From Arthrobacter sp. cf158 (lineage in GTDB: Bacteria; Actinomycetota; Actinomycetes; Actinomycetales; Micrococcaceae), in contig NZ_FNNR01000003.1 of the NCBI RefSeq assembly GCF_900106835.1, positions 196,381-260,380 of the forward strand: a stretch of DNA of 64,000 nucleotides, read 5' to 3'. Made by a program: the position numbers and the translations under genes. How positions within the stretch are numbered: position 1 is the stretch's first letter; each line of letters opens with the position of its first letter. Shown here piece after piece: positions 61,553 to 64,000 of the stretch. Under the pieces are notes generated by a model, which did no database searches, was not told the DNA's origin, and saw only the letters and a program-made list of their open reading frames with translations.

Positions 61553-62917
61553 TCAGCTCATGGAGTCCAGAAGTGCATCTACCCGCTCATCAACGCTCCG
61601 GAAGGGATCCTTGCAGAGGATTGTCTGGTGCGCGCGGTCGTTGAGCTTCAGGTGAACCCAGTCAACGGTGTAGTCACGGCCCAGTTCCTGGGCGCGGCGA
61701 ACAAAGTCGCCACGCAGCTTGGCCCGCGTTGTCTGAGGCGGTGCATCAACGGCGTCCTTGACGTCTGTTTCCGTCACCAGGCGGCGTGCGGCCCCCCGCG
61801 CCTGGAGCAGGAAGAAGATACCGCGTTGCCGGGAAATGTCGTGATAGGTGAGGTCGAGTTGTGCAATACGGGGCGAATCCAGGCTCAGGTCATGTCGCCG
61901 CATATACCCGTCCATGAGCTTCTTCTTGATGGCCCAGTCGACCTCGGTGTCGATCGTGCTGGTGTCTCCGCTCTCAATGGCGTCCAGAGTCCGCTTCCAC
62001 AGGTCCAGGATGAGAGGCACGTGGGCGTTGTGTGCGCCGTTGGCAGCCACGAATTCCGTGACCTTGCCCAAGTATTCGCGCTGGATATCAAGTGCGGTCA
62101 ATTGCCTGCCGTTGGCCAGCCTGACCAAGGCGCGGCCGCTGAGGTCGTGGGAAATCTCACGAATGCTGCGGATGGGGTTTTCCATGCGCATGTCCCGCAT
62201 GATCACGCCTGCCTCAATCATGCGAAGGATCAGGTCCACCGTTCCAACTTTGAGCAATGCCGAGGTCTCAGACATGTTGGAGTCCCCCACGATGACGTGG
62301 AGCCGGCGGTAGAACTCGGCATCAGCGTGTGGTTCGTCGCGGGTATTAATGATGGGCCTTGACCTGGTGGTGGCAGACGACACGCCCTCCCAGATGTGGT
62401 CGGCCCGCTGGGAGAACGCAAAGGTGGCGCCATGCGGGGTCTTCAAGACCTTTCCCGCTCCGGCGATCAGCTGACGCGTCACCAGGAACGGAATCAGGAT
62501 TTCGGCCAGGCGGGAGAACTCCCCGCGCCGCGGAATGAGGTAGTTTTCGTGGCTGCCGTAGGAGTTTCCCGCGGAGTCGGTGTTGTTCTTGAACAGATAG
62601 ACCGTGCCGTTGAATCCCTCCGCTGCCAGCCTCGATTGGGCTTCATCCACCAGGTCATCCAAGATGAGCTCGCCCGCCCGGTCATGGGCGATGAGCTGGG
62701 CGAGATCATCACATTCGGCTGTGGCATACTCCGGGTGTGATCCAACGTCCAGATAAAGCCTTGAGCCGTTGGTCAGGAACACATTGGAGGATCTGCCCCA
62801 ACTGACTACCTTGCGAAAGAGGTAACGAGCCACTTCCTCAGGAGCCAGCGGACGTGAATCCGGGCTCGAGTAGGAAATCCCAAACTCCGTTTCGATGCCA
62901 AAAATTCGCTTATCCAT
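61553..62917 (-). CDS. pafA: Pup-protein ligase PafA
   Basis: The 454-residue ligase joins the C-terminal Glu of Pup to lysines of target proteins, marking them for the proteasome. It has the glutamine-synthetase-like start [20 protein letters not shown] with the metal Glu residues, then [18 protein letters not shown] and [20 protein letters not shown]. It lies 1 bp after prcA, so they form one operon. GAGGAGAGCTGAG precedes the ATG. Confidence 0.97.
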   Translation of the reverse strand: MDKRIFGIETEFGISYSSPDSRPLAPEEVARYLFRKVVSWGRSSNVFLTNGSRLYLDVGSHPEYATAECDDLAQLIAHDRAGELILDDLVDEAQSRLAAEGFNGTVYLFKNNTDSAGNSYGSHENYLIPRRGEFSRLAEILIPFLVTRQLIAGAGKVLKTPHGATFAFSQRADHIWEGVSSATTRSRPIINTRDEPHADAEFYRRLHVIVGDSNMSETSALLKVGTVDLILRMIEAGVIMRDMRMENPIRSIREISHDLSGRALVRLANGRQLTALDIQREYLGKVTEFVAANGAHNAHVPLILDLWKRTLDAIESGDTSTIDTEVDWAIKKKLMDGYMRRHDLSLDSPRIAQLDLTYHDISRQRGIFFLLQARGAARRLVTETDVKDAVDAPPQTTRAKLRGDFVRRAQELGRDYTVDWVHLKLNDRAHQTILCKDPFRSVDERVDALLDSMS

Positions 62918-62918
62918 C

Positions 62919-63626
62919 TCAGCTCTCCTCTGTGAGCAGGCGGGTCATGTCCTCAGGCAGGAGCCGACGGAAGGCCCTTCGGGAACCCCGGTGGCTTTCC
63001 GAAGCGCGGTACAGGACTGCGGCTTCAACGGCTGTGGCGGGCAATGCTTCGGCTTCCTTATCGGTGGCCAGGGCGCGCAGTGCCAAACGCATGGCCCCGG
63101 CGAGGTTCAACTCAGGCTCCCATGCCGCGCTGACGACGTCGGAAATCTGGTCAGCCAGGCCGCCCATCACCACAAAGCCGTTTTCGTCCGCGATGGAACC
63201 ATCGAAAGTCAGCCGGTACAGGTGGTCCTGTTCTTGTGCCAGACCCACCTCGGCTACCGCCAGTTCCACCTCGAACGGCTTCTGTTCAGCGGTGAAGACG
63301 GCGCCGAGGCTCTGTGCGTACACACTGGCGAGGCCGCGGGCCGTGACGTCCTCACGATCGTAGGAGTAGCCGCGGACGTCGGCGTAGCGGACGCCTGCCT
63401 GCCGAAGACTTTCAAACTCGTTGTACTTTCCCACAGCGGCGAACGCGATTTTGTCGTAGATTTCGCCGATTTTATGCAATGAAGGCGACGGATTCTCCGC
63501 GATCAAGGCGATGCCGTCAGCGCAGCTGATAACCACTACGGAGCGTCCGCGGGCGATGCCCTTCCGGGCGAAGTCCGCACGGTCCTTCATCAGTTGCTCG
63601 GGAGAGACATAGAACTGCTGTGTCAT
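62919..63626 (-). CDS. prcA: Proteasome alpha subunit
   Basis: The 235-residue alpha-type subunit begins [20 protein letters not shown] (gate region), then [40 protein letters not shown] and [20 protein letters not shown]. It has no N-terminal active Thr, as expected for the structural outer rings that dock the ATPase. ATG 63626 is the family start. It lies 1 bp after prcB and 1 bp before pafA. Confidence 0.97.
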   Translation of the reverse strand: MTQQFYVSPEQLMKDRADFARKGIARGRSVVVISCADGIALIAENPSPSLHKIGEIYDKIAFAAVGKYNEFESLRQAGVRYADVRGYSYDREDVTARGLASVYAQSLGAVFTAEQKPFEVELAVAEVGLAQEQDHLYRLTFDGSIADENGFVVMGGLADQISDVVSAAWEPELNLAGAMRLALRALATDKEAEALPATAVEAAVLYRASESHRGSRRAFRRLLPEDMTRLLTEES

Positions 63627-63627
63627 G

Positions 63628-64000
63628 TCAGGCCTCCCGTCCGGCGATGGCACGCGATTCAACGATGGCCCCCGCGATGGCGGCCAAGTCCCGTTCGGGA
63701 ACGCGTCGATTGCCCGCCCGATTAACCGTGTACACCACGGGCCACAGCTGGCGGACGGGATCAGGACCGCCCGTTGCCGAGTCGTCATCTGCGGCGTCGT
63801 ACAGAGCCTCGACGGCGATGGCGACGGCGGCTTCTTCGGAGAGGTTTGGCTTCCACAATTTCTTCAGGGCGCCGCGGGCAAACACCGAACCGGAACCTAC
63901 CGAGTGGTGTTCCTGCTCCTCGTAGCGGCCGCCCGTCACATCGTAGGAGAACAACCGCCCCACTCCGGACACTTGGTCGAACCCGGCGAACAGGGGAATG
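63628..64000 (-). CDS. prcB: Proteasome beta subunit, C-terminal fragment
   Basis: The frame is open to the window edge, so the N-terminal propeptide and the catalytic Thr are outside. The visible ~124 residues include [39 protein letters not shown] and [20 protein letters not shown], all typical of PrcB. The stop is 1 bp before the prcA start. Upstream genes pup and dop are expected beyond the edge. Confidence 0.95.
   Translation of the reverse strand, partial: IPLFAGFDQVSGVGRLFSYDVTGGRYEEQEHHSVGSGSVFARGALKKLWKPNLSEEAAVAIAVEALYDAADDDSATGGPDPVRQLWPVVYTVNRAGNRRVPERDLAAIAGAIVESRAIAGREA

Noticed and set aside
1..64000. Search for CRISPR arrays, insertion sequences, prophage genes, rRNA and tRNA genes
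   Set aside because: I saw no regularly spaced repeats, transposase or integrase genes, phage genes, or cloverleaf-like sequences in the gaps.

Overview
The window is a high-GC actinobacterial chromosome segment. The gene order and protein types fit the Micrococcaceae, most likely Arthrobacter/Paenarthrobacter. The supporting signs are a qcrCAB/ctaE supercomplex locus next to trpD, the mycothiol-type actinobacterial RNA polymerase factor RbpA, a Pup-proteasome locus, a PafB-PafC fusion in one open frame (a form known from Arthrobacter), and many leaderless starts with a TANNNT box 6-7 nt before the start codon. I see no rRNA, tRNA, insertion sequence, prophage or CRISPR array.

Layout. 1-8.4 kb: respiratory genes (ctaC fragment, ctaD, ctaF on +; qcrC, qcrA, qcrB, ctaE on -). 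A PTS HPr gene and a DasR-like GntR regulator lie inside this block and share a palindrome identical to the core of a Streptomyces dre operator. 8.4-14.3 kb: trpD, a stand-alone RAM-domain protein, a DUF3054 membrane protein, three VOC proteins, a double-HTH Lrp regulator, an ECF-like sigma factor with a C-terminal zinc motif, and a tautomerase. 14.5-38.3 kb: a large cyclitol (inositol) catabolic island. It holds iolC, a Cgl0159-type aldolase-fold protein, iolD, iolA, iolE, iolG, iolH and an MFS importer in one + operon. A three-gene - operon under a LacI regulator follows, then an ABC importer followed by four further Gfo/Idh/MocA dehydrogenases, and a convergent iolB-iolR pair. A repeated motif, ATGTC-N4-CAAA, recurs at the promoters of this island and matches the type of site bound by IolR of Corynebacterium.

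38.2-38.6 kb: a 398-bp gap carrying the iolR operator, a terminator and a 28-bp element with the 11-6-11 layout of a chromosomal dif (XerC/XerD) site. Gene orientation is mainly + on the left and mainly - on the right of it, as expected at a replication terminus. 38.6-53.3 kb: a UvrA-like ABC protein, a type III polyketide synthase operon (PKS, methyltransferase, FAD monooxygenase), a SnoaL-like protein, peptide deformylase, an S9 peptidase, an RlmA-like methyltransferase, an NfeD/SPFH pair, rbpA (with an apparent SigR/SigH-type promoter), a dolichol-phosphate-mannose-type glycosyltransferase and an amidohydrolase. 53.4-64 kb: a continuous - strand block with a HelY/Ski2 helicase, tatC, tatA, a small membrane protein, pafBC, two FKBP prolyl isomerases, pafA, prcA and a prcB fragment.

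How it works together. The iol operon takes myo-inositol to an inosose (IolG), to a dione (IolE), opens the ring (IolD), isomerises (IolB), phosphorylates (IolC), cleaves (probably the Cgl0159-type protein) and makes acetyl- or propionyl-CoA (IolA). The extra dehydrogenases and the second importer suggest that other inositol isomers, methyl-inositols or anhydrosugars are funnelled into the same route; that is inference. The proteasome block pairs protein turnover with PafBC, the transcription factor of the mycobacterial RecA-independent DNA damage response.
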